A stretch of 64,000 nt of DNA. Origin: Amia ocellicauda (Eukaryota > Chordata > Actinopteri > Amiiformes > Amiidae). Below the pieces are notes generated by a model. The model did not search any database. It was not told the DNA's origin and saw only the letters and a list, made by a program, of their open reading frames with translations. The translations under genes were made by a program, and so were the position numbers. Positions 55,877-64,000 of the stretch are shown piece after piece; positions within the stretch are counted from its first letter, which is position 1; every line of letters begins with the position of its first letter. The DNA lies in assembly GCF_036373705.1 (NCBI RefSeq), contig NC_089863.1, positions 4,587,857 to 4,651,856 of the forward strand, in the 5' to 3' direction.

Positions 55877-55958
55877 GACGAGGTGGCCGAGTGGTTAAGG
55901 CGATGGACTGCTAATCCATTGTGCTGTGCACGCGTGGGTTCGGATACCATCCTCTTCG
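55877..55958 (+). pseudogene. Ser-like tRNA (GCU), copy 34, class 3
   Basis: Preceded by GGGAGCACTC. Confidence 0.65.
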
Positions 55959-56362
55959 GATCACGGCAGCCTTTTACAGAAGAGCAATGATTGCTGCCTC
56001 AATAAAGTGTTCATCTCTTTCCATTACGTTGCAATCCTGTTCCGTCCTGTCTCAAAATGTTGTCATTACCCTCGAGTGGAATATCCGGGGTGGCGGTGTG
56101 CATGGTGGGAGATGGCCTGCGAGGGTGCAGGGCGTGTCTGCTTGCTTTGGGTCTTGGGTGGGGGCTGGTGTGGCTGAAATGCCAGCGCTGAATTTTTGGT
56201 CCTGGGGCGAGGTATATGAGAAAAGGCCCCACTATCAAGATTTCAAGTGACCACACCACCCTCAATCAATTCCCCGCAAAGCCCAAGTTACTGGTGGGCA
56301 CTTCAGCAGCCAAAGAGCCACACCTTGGAGCAATTAGAAGATGGAAAGAAACGAAAGCAATG

Positions 56363-56932
56363 ACATTAAGATCTACACCTCCATAAAACAAGAGGCAAAG
56401 CTCTCACCCTTGGGGAAGGTGCACGTACAGCCCAGATAGCATCAGGAATGTAAAGTTCATGTTTCGGACGGTGTTAATGAGCTCTTCTAATCTCTCATTT
56501 TTATTACATTCATCATTCGCTTCTCTCTATTCAATATGGTTGTGTATTATGGTTGGCATTATATTGCCTTTTATTTTGTGTATTGATTTGCTTTCACCTC
56601 ATTGTCTCATTTCTTATTCCCAACTGTTATTATTAAGCTTACACGTGTGCCTTATTATCATTTGTTTTCGTTTGAAAGAATCAGCACCGCACAACGCCCC
56701 TGGGTCCACCTGCACTCCATCACCAAGCGTTCCTCGGGTACTTGGGCCATAAGTAATGAACGTCAGGTGTGCGTCTGTTTGTTTCTGCTCCCAGGTTGCG
56801 TGCGCCGCTTTTCCATCCACGACCCCAGTCTTGACCCTGCATCTACGAAACACTGCATTAAGATCCTGTGTGGCCACATTCACAACTGTATACAGACCAC
56901 TGTGTGTTTTGGGTTCATTTGGATGCTGCCTG
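56363..56932. repeat. 570-bp optional segment, copy 20
   Basis: Most diverged copy, with several private changes (TGTATTGATTTG, GCTTACACG, GTTTGTTTC, GGGTTCATT). It leads into the chimeric unit, not an intact Leu gene. Confidence 0.9.
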
Positions 56933-56998
56933 GGAGTCTTGCTGATACCAAGCAACGTCGTCAACCTGGTCGTTGAGGACGGGCAAAAACATGGCTGC

Positions 56999-57011
56999 TG
57001 GCAGCGGTGGG
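56999..57011 (-). pseudogene. tRNA-Leu remnant, 13 nt of 3' end
   Basis: TGGCAGCGGTGGG is the complement of the last 13 nt of tRNA-Leu; the rest is replaced by Arg-unit sequence. The junction shares GGTTCGCTCTG with that unit. Confidence 0.8.
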
Positions 57012-57108
57012 TTCGCTCTGAACTTTGCATCCCTTTGGGTGCACTGATACCCTGTTCCAGGACAGAAGAAGCTGTTTCCATCGGATTGCTTGAGTGCGTC
57101 CAAACGTG

Positions 57109-57181
57109 GGGCCAGTGGCGCAATGGATAACGCGTCTGACTACGAATCAGAAGACTGTAGGTTCGACTCCTTCCTGGCTCG
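57109..57181 (+). tRNA. tRNA-Arg-ACG: tRNA-Arg(ACG), copy 3, displaced
   Basis: 73 nt with intact acceptor and anticodon ACG; anticodon stem TCTGA/TCAGA is perfect and base 38 is A. T stem GTAGG/CCTTC has one U50-U64 mismatch not seen in copies 1 and 2. B box GGTTCGACTCC is intact and a T4 run follows at 57208. Probably still transcribable; folding slightly weakened. Confidence 0.9.
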
Positions 57182-57207
57182 ACAGCATCTACAACCATCT
57201 CTCACTG

Positions 57208-57211
57208 TTTT
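57208..57211 (+). terminator. Pol III T4 terminator of tRNA-Arg copy 3
   Basis: TTTT 26 nt past the gene. Confidence 0.65.
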
Positions 57212-57291
57212 CTTCTCATATCTGCCGACCAGCAGCACTACATCATAGTGTGCCGAACCAGGCATGGGAGGACCATCAAAGTCACCGCTCC

Positions 57292-57307
57292 CACGCGTGG
57301 GTTCGGA
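57292..57307 (+). pseudogene. Ser-like tRNA remnant, 16 nt
   Basis: CACGCGTGGGTTCGGA followed directly by TCACGGC. Compared with intact copies, 16 bp between two TTCGGA repeats are missing. Confidence 0.8.
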
Positions 57308-57709
57308 TCACGGCAGCCTTTTACAGAAGAGCAATGATTGCTGCCTCAATAAAGTGTTCATCTCTTTCCATAACGTTGCAATCCTGTTCCGTCCTGTCTC
57401 AAAATGTTGTCATTACCCTCGAGTGGAATATCCGGGGTGGCGGTGTGCATGGTGGGAGATGGCCTGCGAGGGTGCAGGGCGTGTCTGCTTGCTTTGGGTC
57501 TTGGGTGGGGGCTGGTGTGGCTGAAATGCCAGCGCTGAATTTTTGGTCCTGGGGCGAGGTATATGAGAAAAGGCCCCACTATCAAGATTTCAAGTGACCA
57601 CACCACCCTCAATCAATTCCCCGCAAAGCCCAAGTTACTGGTGGGCACTTCAGCAGCCAAAGAGCCACACCTTGGAGCAATTAGAAGATGGAATGAAACG
57701 AAAGCAATG

Positions 57710-58279
57710 ACATTAAGATCTACACCTCCATAAAACAAGAGGCAAAGCTCTCACCCTTGGGGAAGGTGCACGTACAGCCCAGATAGCATCAGGAATGTAA
57801 AGTTCATGTTTCGGACGGTGTTAATGAGCTCTTCTAATCTCTCATTTTTATTACATTCATCATTCGCTTCTCTCTATTCAATATGGTTGTGTATTATGGT
57901 TGGCATTATATTGCCTTTTATTTTGTGTTATGATTTACTTTCACCTCATTGTCTCATTTCTTATTCCCAACTGTTATTATTAAGCTTGCACGTGTGCCTT
58001 ATTATCATTTGTTTTCGTTTGAGGGAATCAGCGCCGCACAACACCCCTGGGTCCACCTGCACTCCATCACCAAGCGTTCCTCGGGTACTTGGGCCATAAG
58101 TAATGAACGTCAGGTGTGCGTCTGTGTGTTTCTGCTCCCAGGTTGCGTGTGCCGCTTTTCCATCCACGACCCCAGTCTTGACCCTGCATCTACGAAACAC
58201 TGCATTAAGATCCTGTGTGGCCACATTCACAACTGTATACAGACCACTGTGTGTTTTTGGTTCATTTGGATGCCGCCTG
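57710..58279. repeat. 570-bp optional segment, copy 21
   Basis: Block VII markers TTTTTATTACATTCATC and TGTTATGATTTACTT; private GCGTGTGCC. Confidence 0.9.
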
Positions 58280-58345
58280 GGAGTCTTGCTGAAACCAAGC
58301 AACGTCGTCAACCTGGTCGTTGAAGACGGGCAAAAACATGGCTAT

Positions 58346-58427
58346 TGGCAGCGGTGGGATTTGAACCCACGCCTCCGAAGAGACTGGAGCCTTAATCCAG
58401 CACCTTAGACCGCTCGGCCACGCTACC
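58346..58427 (-). tRNA. tRNA-Leu-AAG: tRNA-Leu(AAG), copy 35
   Basis: One change before the anticodon stem (GGUGC for GGCGC; plus strand CAGCACC). Base 34 at 58393. Upstream flank is the UAG-type AAACATGG. Confidence 0.95.
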
Positions 58428-58826
58428 CGGGATGGACCTTGTCTTACCGCTTTGTATGTCTGGATGTATGTAAGCATGCATGCACGCATACATGCATGCA
58501 CGCATGCATGTATGTATGAAGTTATTGTCATGATGATTTCAGTGATCAAATCCTATGCATTTAATCTAGTTTCGTCAAAAGACGTCGATTAAGGTGAAGT
58601 CTTGTGTCTGCGTGCAAACAGACTACGAGTCCACTGCGCAGTATGTGCGGGTCACAATACAATCCTTTCGAGCCCGTACAGATTGGGATGTTTTCATGCT
58701 AAATGTACTCGGTGCATCTTCAACAGCAGCAAAGGTCAACAGCGCTGTTGAAAATGTTGATACGCAGAAGCGTCCACCACGTGAGATGACTGATGCAGGT
58801 GTGACCGTAGACATCGTGGTGGGTGT

Positions 58827-58908
58827 GGTAATGTGGCCGAGTGGTCTAAGGCGCTTCATTTAAGCTCCAGTCTCTTTGGAGGCGTGGGTTGGAATCCCAC
58901 CGTTGCCA
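58827..58908 (+). pseudogene. Leu-like tRNA (UAA), copy 35
   Basis: C6U at 58832 makes a U6-G67 wobble. Confidence 0.78.
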
Positions 58909-59022
58909 ACTTCCTTTAGCCATTAAAGTCATGGTGCTTTCCTAGTTGCACCTCGTCGTTCCATTTCACACGTTACTTTTCTGGACATGTACTTTGCATG
59001 TCAACGGGGAGCGCTCTCGGCA

Positions 59023-59104
59023 GACGAGGTGGCTGAGTGGTTAAGGCGATGGACTGCTAATCCATTGTGCTGTGCACGCGAGGGTTCGGATACCATACTC
59101 TTTG
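59023..59104 (+). pseudogene. Ser-like tRNA (GCU), copy 35, class 4
   Basis: Class 4: U50A adds a second T-stem mismatch (GAGGG/ACCAT). Private changes: C to T at 59034 in the A box and C72U at 59103. Confidence 0.8.
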
Positions 59105-59508
59105 GATCACGGCAGCCTTTTACAGAAGAGCAATGATTGCTGCCTCAATAAAGTGTTCATCTCTATCTATTACGTTGCAATCCTGTTCCGTCCTGTCTCA
59201 AAATGTTGTCATTACCCTCGAGTGGAATATCCGGGGTGGCGGTGTGCATGGTGGGAGATGGCCTGCGAGGGTGCAGGGCGTGTCTGCTTGCTTTGGGTCT
59301 TGGGTGGGGGCTGGTGTGGCTGAAATTCCAGCGCTGAATTTTTGGTCCTGGGGCGAGGTATATGAGAAAAGGCCCCACTATCAGGATTTCAAGTGACCAC
59401 ACCACCCTCAATCAATTCCCCGCAAAGCCCAAGTTACTGGTGGGCACTTCAGCAGCCAAAGAGCCACACCTTGGAGCAAATAGAAGATGGAATGAAACGA
59501 AAGCAATG

Positions 59509-60078
59509 ACATTAAGATCTACACCTCCATAAAACAAGAGGCAAAGCTCTCACCCTTGGGGAAGGTGCACGTACAGCCCAGATAGCATCAGGAATGTAAA
59601 GTTCATGTTTCGGACGGTGTTAATGAGCTCTTCTAATCTCTCATTTTTATTACATTCATCATTCGCTTCTCTCTATTCAATATGGTTGTGTATTATGGTT
59701 GGCATTATATTGCCTTTTATTTTGTGTTATGATTTACTTTCACCTCATTGTCTCATTTCTTATTCCCAACTGTTATTATTAAGCTTGCACGTGTGCCTTA
59801 TTATCATTTGTTTTCGTTTGAGGGAATCAGCGCCGCACAACACCCCTGGGTCCACCTGCACTCCATCACCAAGCGTTCCTCGGGTACTTGGGCCATAAGT
59901 AATGAACGTCAGGTGTGCGTCTGTGTGTTTCTGCTCCCAGGTTGCGTGCGCCGCTTTTCCATCCACGACCCCAGTCTTGACCCTGCATCTACGAAACACT
60001 GCATTAAGATCCTGTGTGGCCACATTCACAACTGTATACAGACCACTGTGTGTTTTTGGTTCATTTGGATGCCGCCTG
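59509..60078. repeat. 570-bp optional segment, copy 22
   Basis: TGTTATGATTTACTT marker as in copy 21. Confidence 0.9.
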
Positions 60079-60144
60079 GGAGTCTTGCTGAAACCAAGCA
60101 ACGTCGTCAACCTGGTCGTTGAAGACGGGCAAAAACATGGCTAT

Positions 60145-60226
60145 TGGCAGCGGTGGGATTTGAACCCACGCCTCCGAAGAGACTGGAGCCTTAATCCAGC
60201 ACCTTAGACCGCTCGGCCACGCTACC
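60145..60226 (-). tRNA. tRNA-Leu-AAG: tRNA-Leu(AAG), copy 36
   Basis: Same GGUGC change as copy 35. Base 34 at 60192. Confidence 0.95.
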
Positions 60227-60625
60227 CGGGATGGACCTTGTCTTACCGCTTTGTATGTCTGGATGTATGTAAGCATGCATGCATGCATACATGCATGCAC
60301 GCATGCATGTATGTATGAAGTTATTGTCATGATGATTTCAGTGATCAAATCCTATGCATTTAATCTAGTTTCGTCAAAAGACGTCGATTAAGGTGAAGTC
60401 TTGTGTCTGCGTGCAAACAGACTACGAGTCCACTGCGCAGTATGTGCGGGTCACAATACAATCCTTTCGAGCCCGTACAGATTGGGATGTTTTCATGCTA
60501 AATGTACTTGGTGCATCTTCAACAGCAGCAAAGGTCAACAGCGCTGTTGAAAATGTTGATACGCAGAAGCGTCCACCACGTGAGATGACTGATGCAGGTG
60601 TGACCGTAGACATCGTGGTGGGTGT

Positions 60626-60707
60626 GGTAATGTGGCCGAGTGGTCTAAGGCGCTTCATTTAAGCTCCAGTCTCTTTGGAGGCGTGGGTTGGAATCCCACC
60701 GTTGCCA
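60626..60707 (+). pseudogene. Leu-like tRNA (UAA), copy 36
   Basis: C6U at 60631. Confidence 0.78.
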
Positions 60708-60821
60708 ACTTCCTTTAGCCATTAAAGTCATGGTGCTTTCCTAGTTGCACCTCGTCGTTCCATTTCACACGTTACTTTTCTGGACATTTACTTTGCATGT
60801 CAACGGGGAGCGCTCTCGGCA

Positions 60822-60903
60822 GACGAGGTGGCCGAGTGGTTAAGGCGATGGACTGCTAATCCATTGTGCTGTGCACGCGAGGGTTCGGATACCATACTCT
60901 TCG
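60822..60903 (+). pseudogene. Ser-like tRNA (GCU), copy 36, class 4
   Basis: T-stem U50A; A box and base 72 normal. Confidence 0.78.
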
Positions 60904-61307
60904 GATCACGGCAGCCTTTTACAGAAGAGCAATGATTGCTGCCTCAATAAAGTGTTCATCTCTATCTATTACGTTGCAATCCTGTTCCGTCCTGTCTCAA
61001 AATGTTGTCATTACCCTCGAGTGGAATATCCGGGGTGGCGGTGTGCATGGTGGGAGATGGCCTGCGAGGGTGCAGGGCGTGTCTGCTTGCTTTGGGTCTT
61101 GGGTGGGGGCTGGTGTGGCTGAAATGCCAGCGCTGAATTTTTGGTCCTGGGGCGAGGTATATGAGAAAAGGCCCCACTATCAGGATTTCAAGAGACCACA
61201 CCACCCTCAATCAATTCCCCGCAAAGCCCAAGTTACTGGTGGGCACTTCAGCAGCCAAAGAGCCACACCTTGGAGCAATTAGAAGATGGAATGAAACGAA
61301 AGCAATG

Positions 61308-61877
61308 ACATTAAGATCTACACCTCCATAAAACAAGAGGCAAAGCTCTCACCCTTGGGGAAGGTGCACGTACAGCCCAGATAGCATCAGGAATGTAAAG
61401 TTCATGTTTCGGACGGTGTTAATGAGCTCTTCTAATCTCTCATTTTTATTACATTCATCATTCGCTTCTCTCTATTCAATATGGTTGTGTATTATGGTTG
61501 GCATTATATTGCCTTTTATTTTGTGTTTTGATTTGCTTTCACCTCATTGTCTCATTTCTTATTCCCAACTGTTATTATTAAGCTTGCACGTGTGCCTTAT
61601 TATCATTTGTTTTCGTTTGAGGGAATCAGCGCCGCACAACACCCCTGGGTCCACCTGCACTCCATCACCAAGCGTTCCTCGGGTACTTGGGCCATAAGTA
61701 ATGAACGTCAGGTGTGCGTCTGTGTGTTTCTGCTCCCAGGTTGCGTGCGCCGCTTTTCCATCCACGACCCCAGTCTTGACCCTGCATCTACGAAACACTG
61801 CATTAAGATCCTGAGTGGCCACATTCACAACTGTATACAGACCACTGTGTGTTTTTGGTTCATTTGGATGCCGCCTG
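61308..61877. repeat. 570-bp optional segment, copy 23
   Basis: Private CCTGAGTGGCC variant shared only with copy 24. Confidence 0.9.
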
Positions 61878-61943
61878 GGAGTCTTGCTGAAACCAAGCAA
61901 CGTCGTCAACCTGGTCGTTGAAGACGGGCAAAAACATGGCTAT

Positions 61944-62025
61944 TGGCAGCGGTGGGATTTGAACCCACGCCTCCGAAGAGACTGGAGCCTTAATCCAGCG
62001 CCTTAGACCGCTCGGCCACGCTACC
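61944..62025 (-). tRNA. tRNA-Leu-AAG: tRNA-Leu(AAG), copy 37
   Basis: Base 34 at 61991; no other change. Confidence 0.97.
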
Positions 62026-62425
62026 CGGGGAAGGACCTTGTCTTACCGCTTTGTATGTCTGGATGTATGTAAGCATGCATGCACGCATACATGCATGCAC
62101 GCATTCATGTATGTATGAAGTTATTGTCATGATGATTTCAATGATCAAATCCTATGCATTTAATCTAGTTTCGTCAAAAGACGTCGATTAAGGTGAAGTC
62201 TTGTGTCTGCGTGCAAACAGACTACGAGTCCACTGCGCAGTATGTGCGGGTCACAATACAATCCTTTCGAGCCCGTACAGATTGGGATGTTTTCATGCTA
62301 AATGTACTTGGTGCATCTTCAACAGCAGCAAAGGTCAACAGCGCTGTTGAAAATGTTGATACGCAGAAGCGTCCACCACGTGAGATGACTGATGCAGGTG
62401 TGACCGTAGACATCGTGGTGGGTGT

Positions 62426-62507
62426 GGTAATGTGGCCGAGTGGTCTAAGGCGCTTCATTTAAGCTCCAGTCTCTTTGGAGGCGTGGGTTGGAATCCCACC
62501 GTTGCCA
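62426..62507 (+). pseudogene. Leu-like tRNA (UAA), copy 37
   Basis: C6U at 62431. Confidence 0.78.
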
Positions 62508-62621
62508 ACTTCCTTTAGCCATTAAAGTCATGGTGCTTTCCTAGTTGCACCTCGTCGTTCCATTTCACACGTTACTTTTCTGGACATTTACTTTGCATGT
62601 CAACGGGGAGCGCTCTCGGCA

Positions 62622-62703
62622 GACGAGGTGGCCGAGTGGTTAAGGCGATGGACTGCTAATCCATTGTGCTGTGCACGCGAGGGTTCGGATACCATACTCT
62701 TCG
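62622..62703 (+). pseudogene. Ser-like tRNA (GCU), copy 37, class 4
   Basis: As copy 36. Confidence 0.78.
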
Positions 62704-63107
62704 GATCACGGCAGCCTTTTACAGAAGAGCAATGATTGCTGCCTCAATAAAGTGTTCATCTCTATCTATTACGTTGCAATCCTGTTCCGTCCTGTCTCAA
62801 AATGTTGTCATTACCCTCGAGTGGAATATCCGGGGTGGCGGTGTGCATGGTGGGAGATGGCCTGCGAGGGTGCAGGGCGTGTCTGCTTGCTTTGGGTCTT
62901 GGGTGGGGGCTGGTGTGGCTGAAATGCCAGCGCTGAATTTTTGGTCCTGGGGCGAGGTATATGAGAAAAGGCCCCACTATCAGGATTTCAAGAGACCACA
63001 CCACCCTCAATCAATTCCCCGCAAAGCCCAAGTTACTGGTGGGCACTTCAGCAGCCAAAGAGCCACACCTTGGAGCAATTAGAAGATGGAATGAAACGAA
63101 AGCAATG

Positions 63108-63677
63108 ACATTAAGATCTACACCTCCATAAAACAAGAGGCAAAGCTCTCACCCTTGGGGAAGGTGCACGTACAGCCCAGATAGCATCAGGAATGTAAAG
63201 TTCATGTTTCGGACGGTGTTAATGAGCTCTTCTAATCTCTCATTTTTATTACATTCATCATTCGCTTCTCTCTATTCAATATGGTTGTGTATTATGGTTG
63301 GCATTATATTGCCTTTTATTTTGTGTTTTGATTTGCTTTCACCTCATTGTCTCATTTCTTATTCCCAACTGTTATTATTAAGCTTGCACGTGTGCCTTAT
63401 TATCATTTGTTTTCGTTTGAGGGAATCAGCGCCGCACAACACCCCTGGGTCCACCTGCACTCCATCACCAAGCGTTCCTCGGGTACTTGGGCCATAAGTA
63501 ATGAACGTCAGGTGTGCGTCTGTGTGTTTCTGCTCCCAGGTTGCGTGCGCCGCTTTTCCATCCACGACCCCAGTCTTGACCCTGCATCTACGAAACACTG
63601 CATTAAGATCCTGAGTGGCCACATTCACAACTGTATACAGACCACTGTGTGTTTTTGGTTCATTTGGATGCCGCCTG
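63108..63677. repeat. 570-bp optional segment, copy 24
   Basis: Appears identical to copy 23, 1800 bp upstream. Confidence 0.9.
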
Positions 63678-63743
63678 GGAGTCTTGCTGAAACCAAGCAA
63701 CGTCGTCAACCTGGTCGTTGAAGACGGGCAAAAACATGGCTAT

Positions 63744-63825
63744 TGGCAGCGGTGGGATTTGAACCCACGCCTCCGAAGAGACTGGAGCCTTAATCCAGCG
63801 CCTTAGACCGCTCGGCCACGCTACC
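63744..63825 (-). tRNA. tRNA-Leu-AAG: tRNA-Leu(AAG), copy 38
   Basis: Base 34 at 63791. The unit is cut by the window end just before its Leu(UAA)-like gene. Confidence 0.97.
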
Positions 63826-64000
63826 CGGGGAAGGACCTTGTCTTACCGCTTTGTATGTCTGGATGTATGTAAGCATGCATGCACGCATACATGCATGCAC
63901 GCATTCATGTATGTATGAAGTTATTGTCATGATGATTTCAATGATCAAATCCTATGCATTTAATCTAGTTTCGTCAAAAGACGTCGATTAAGGTGAAGTC

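Larger units (their letters stand above)
43778..56932. repeat. Block VI: 1800/1768-bp units, Leu-AAG
   Basis: Seven Leu-AAG genes and eight 570-bp segments. Two units are 1768 bp because of a 32-bp microsatellite deletion. Confidence 0.85.
56933..57307. repeat. Chimeric unit: Arg segment inside Leu/Ser array
   Basis: Leu-unit sequence runs to 57011, stopping inside tRNA-Leu. About 280 bp of Ala/Arg-unit sequence follows (about 57010-57289, matching from about 2849 onward), then Ser-like sequence resumes at 57292. The whole microsatellite, palindrome and Leu(UAA)-like gene of this unit are absent. Confidence 0.9.
3606..64000. repeat. Leu/Leu-like/Ser-like tRNA tandem array
   Basis: About 37 head-to-tail units continue past the right edge. 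Spacings between equivalent points are mostly 1228-1229 bp or 1799-1800 bp, with 1221 bp once and 1768 bp three times. Order in each unit is tRNA-Leu (minus), microsatellite, palindrome, Leu(UAA)-like gene (plus), Ser(GCU)-like gene (plus), spacer, optional 570-bp segment. Adjacent units are nearly identical; differences are mostly block-wise shared variants. Confidence 0.97.
57308..64000. repeat. Block VII: 1800-bp units, Leu-AAG, right edge
   Basis: Four Leu-AAG genes. These units share private markers such as GCGAGGGTTCGG in the Ser-like gene and GTAATGTGG in the Leu-like gene, so they form a separate sub-lineage. The array is cut by the window end. Confidence 0.85.

Noticed and set aside
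56614-57198. 194-codon open frame on the minus strand across the chimera
   Set aside because: The longest frame arises from fusing two repeat families and includes antisense tRNA-Arg sequence; no domain is visible.
3606-64000. Dozens of conserved open frames of 60-140 codons recurring every unit
   Set aside because: Many start at GTG or TTG, overlap tRNA genes on either strand, and are conserved only because the whole repeat is. Several are the familiar false translations of tRNA-Leu, -Arg and -Ala genes.
3606-64000. CRISPR-like array
   Set aside because: The repeats are 1.2-1.8 kb with no unique short spacers, and the DNA is eukaryotic.
3606-64000. Centromeric or simple satellite DNA
   Set aside because: Units are gene-bearing with intact tRNA-Leu folds and terminators, unlike ordinary satellite.
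3606-64000. 5S rRNA, snRNA or histone genes in the spacers
   Set aside because: I looked for their hallmark internal boxes and Sm-site/hairpin patterns and saw none.

Overview
The window looks like nuclear DNA of a vertebrate, most likely a fish. It has eukaryotic tRNA genes with internal A and B boxes and no encoded CCA, T-run Pol III terminators, and a SINE-like element whose tail resembles tRNA-derived SINEs of aquatic vertebrates. I see no credible protein-coding gene. Nearly all the DNA is tandem tRNA-gene repeats. I count 117 full-length tRNA-like genes: 43 with an intact fold (2 Ala-AGC, 3 Arg-ACG, 14 Leu-UAG, 24 Leu-AAG) and 74 degenerate (37 Leu-like with anticodon UAA, 37 Ser-like with anticodon GCU). 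The species assignment is inference.

Layout. Positions 1-3542 hold two full copies and one broken copy of a ~1.59 kb unit carrying divergent tRNA-Ala(AGC) and tRNA-Arg(ACG) genes plus a SINE-like element. A short composite junction (3543-3605) leads into a second array that fills the rest of the window (3606-64000). Its unit holds tRNA-Leu on the minus strand, then a ~400 bp spacer with a CATG/CACG microsatellite and a 16-bp palindrome, then a Leu-like gene with anticodon UAA on the plus strand, then a Ser(GCU)-like gene, then a spacer. Units are either ~1229 bp or ~1800 bp, and the difference is one 570-bp segment upstream (plus-strand sense) of tRNA-Leu.

The two unit types form alternating blocks. 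1229-bp units lie at about 3606-12486, 20200-24512 and 37850-43777, and the rest are 1800-bp units. All 14 Leu-UAG genes lack the 570-bp segment beside them, and 23 of 24 Leu-AAG genes have it. The two Leu isoacceptor genes differ by one base, wobble position 34, so the array is a mosaic in which isoacceptor identity is inherited with a structural haplotype. Higher-order repeats (3600-bp and 2457-bp dimers, and near-identical 1768-bp units over 30 kb apart) indicate unequal exchange and gene conversion. One chimeric unit (56933-57307) carries a ~280-bp tRNA-Arg segment of the first family inside the second array.

Function. The Leu genes on the minus strand look functional: intact stems, B box and a T5 terminator. 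The plus-strand Leu(UAA)-like and Ser(GCU)-like genes carry fixed changes at near-invariant T-arm positions and are better read as pseudogenes kept uniform by homogenisation, although expression cannot be excluded from sequence. In an array this regular, copy number and order depend on correct assembly.
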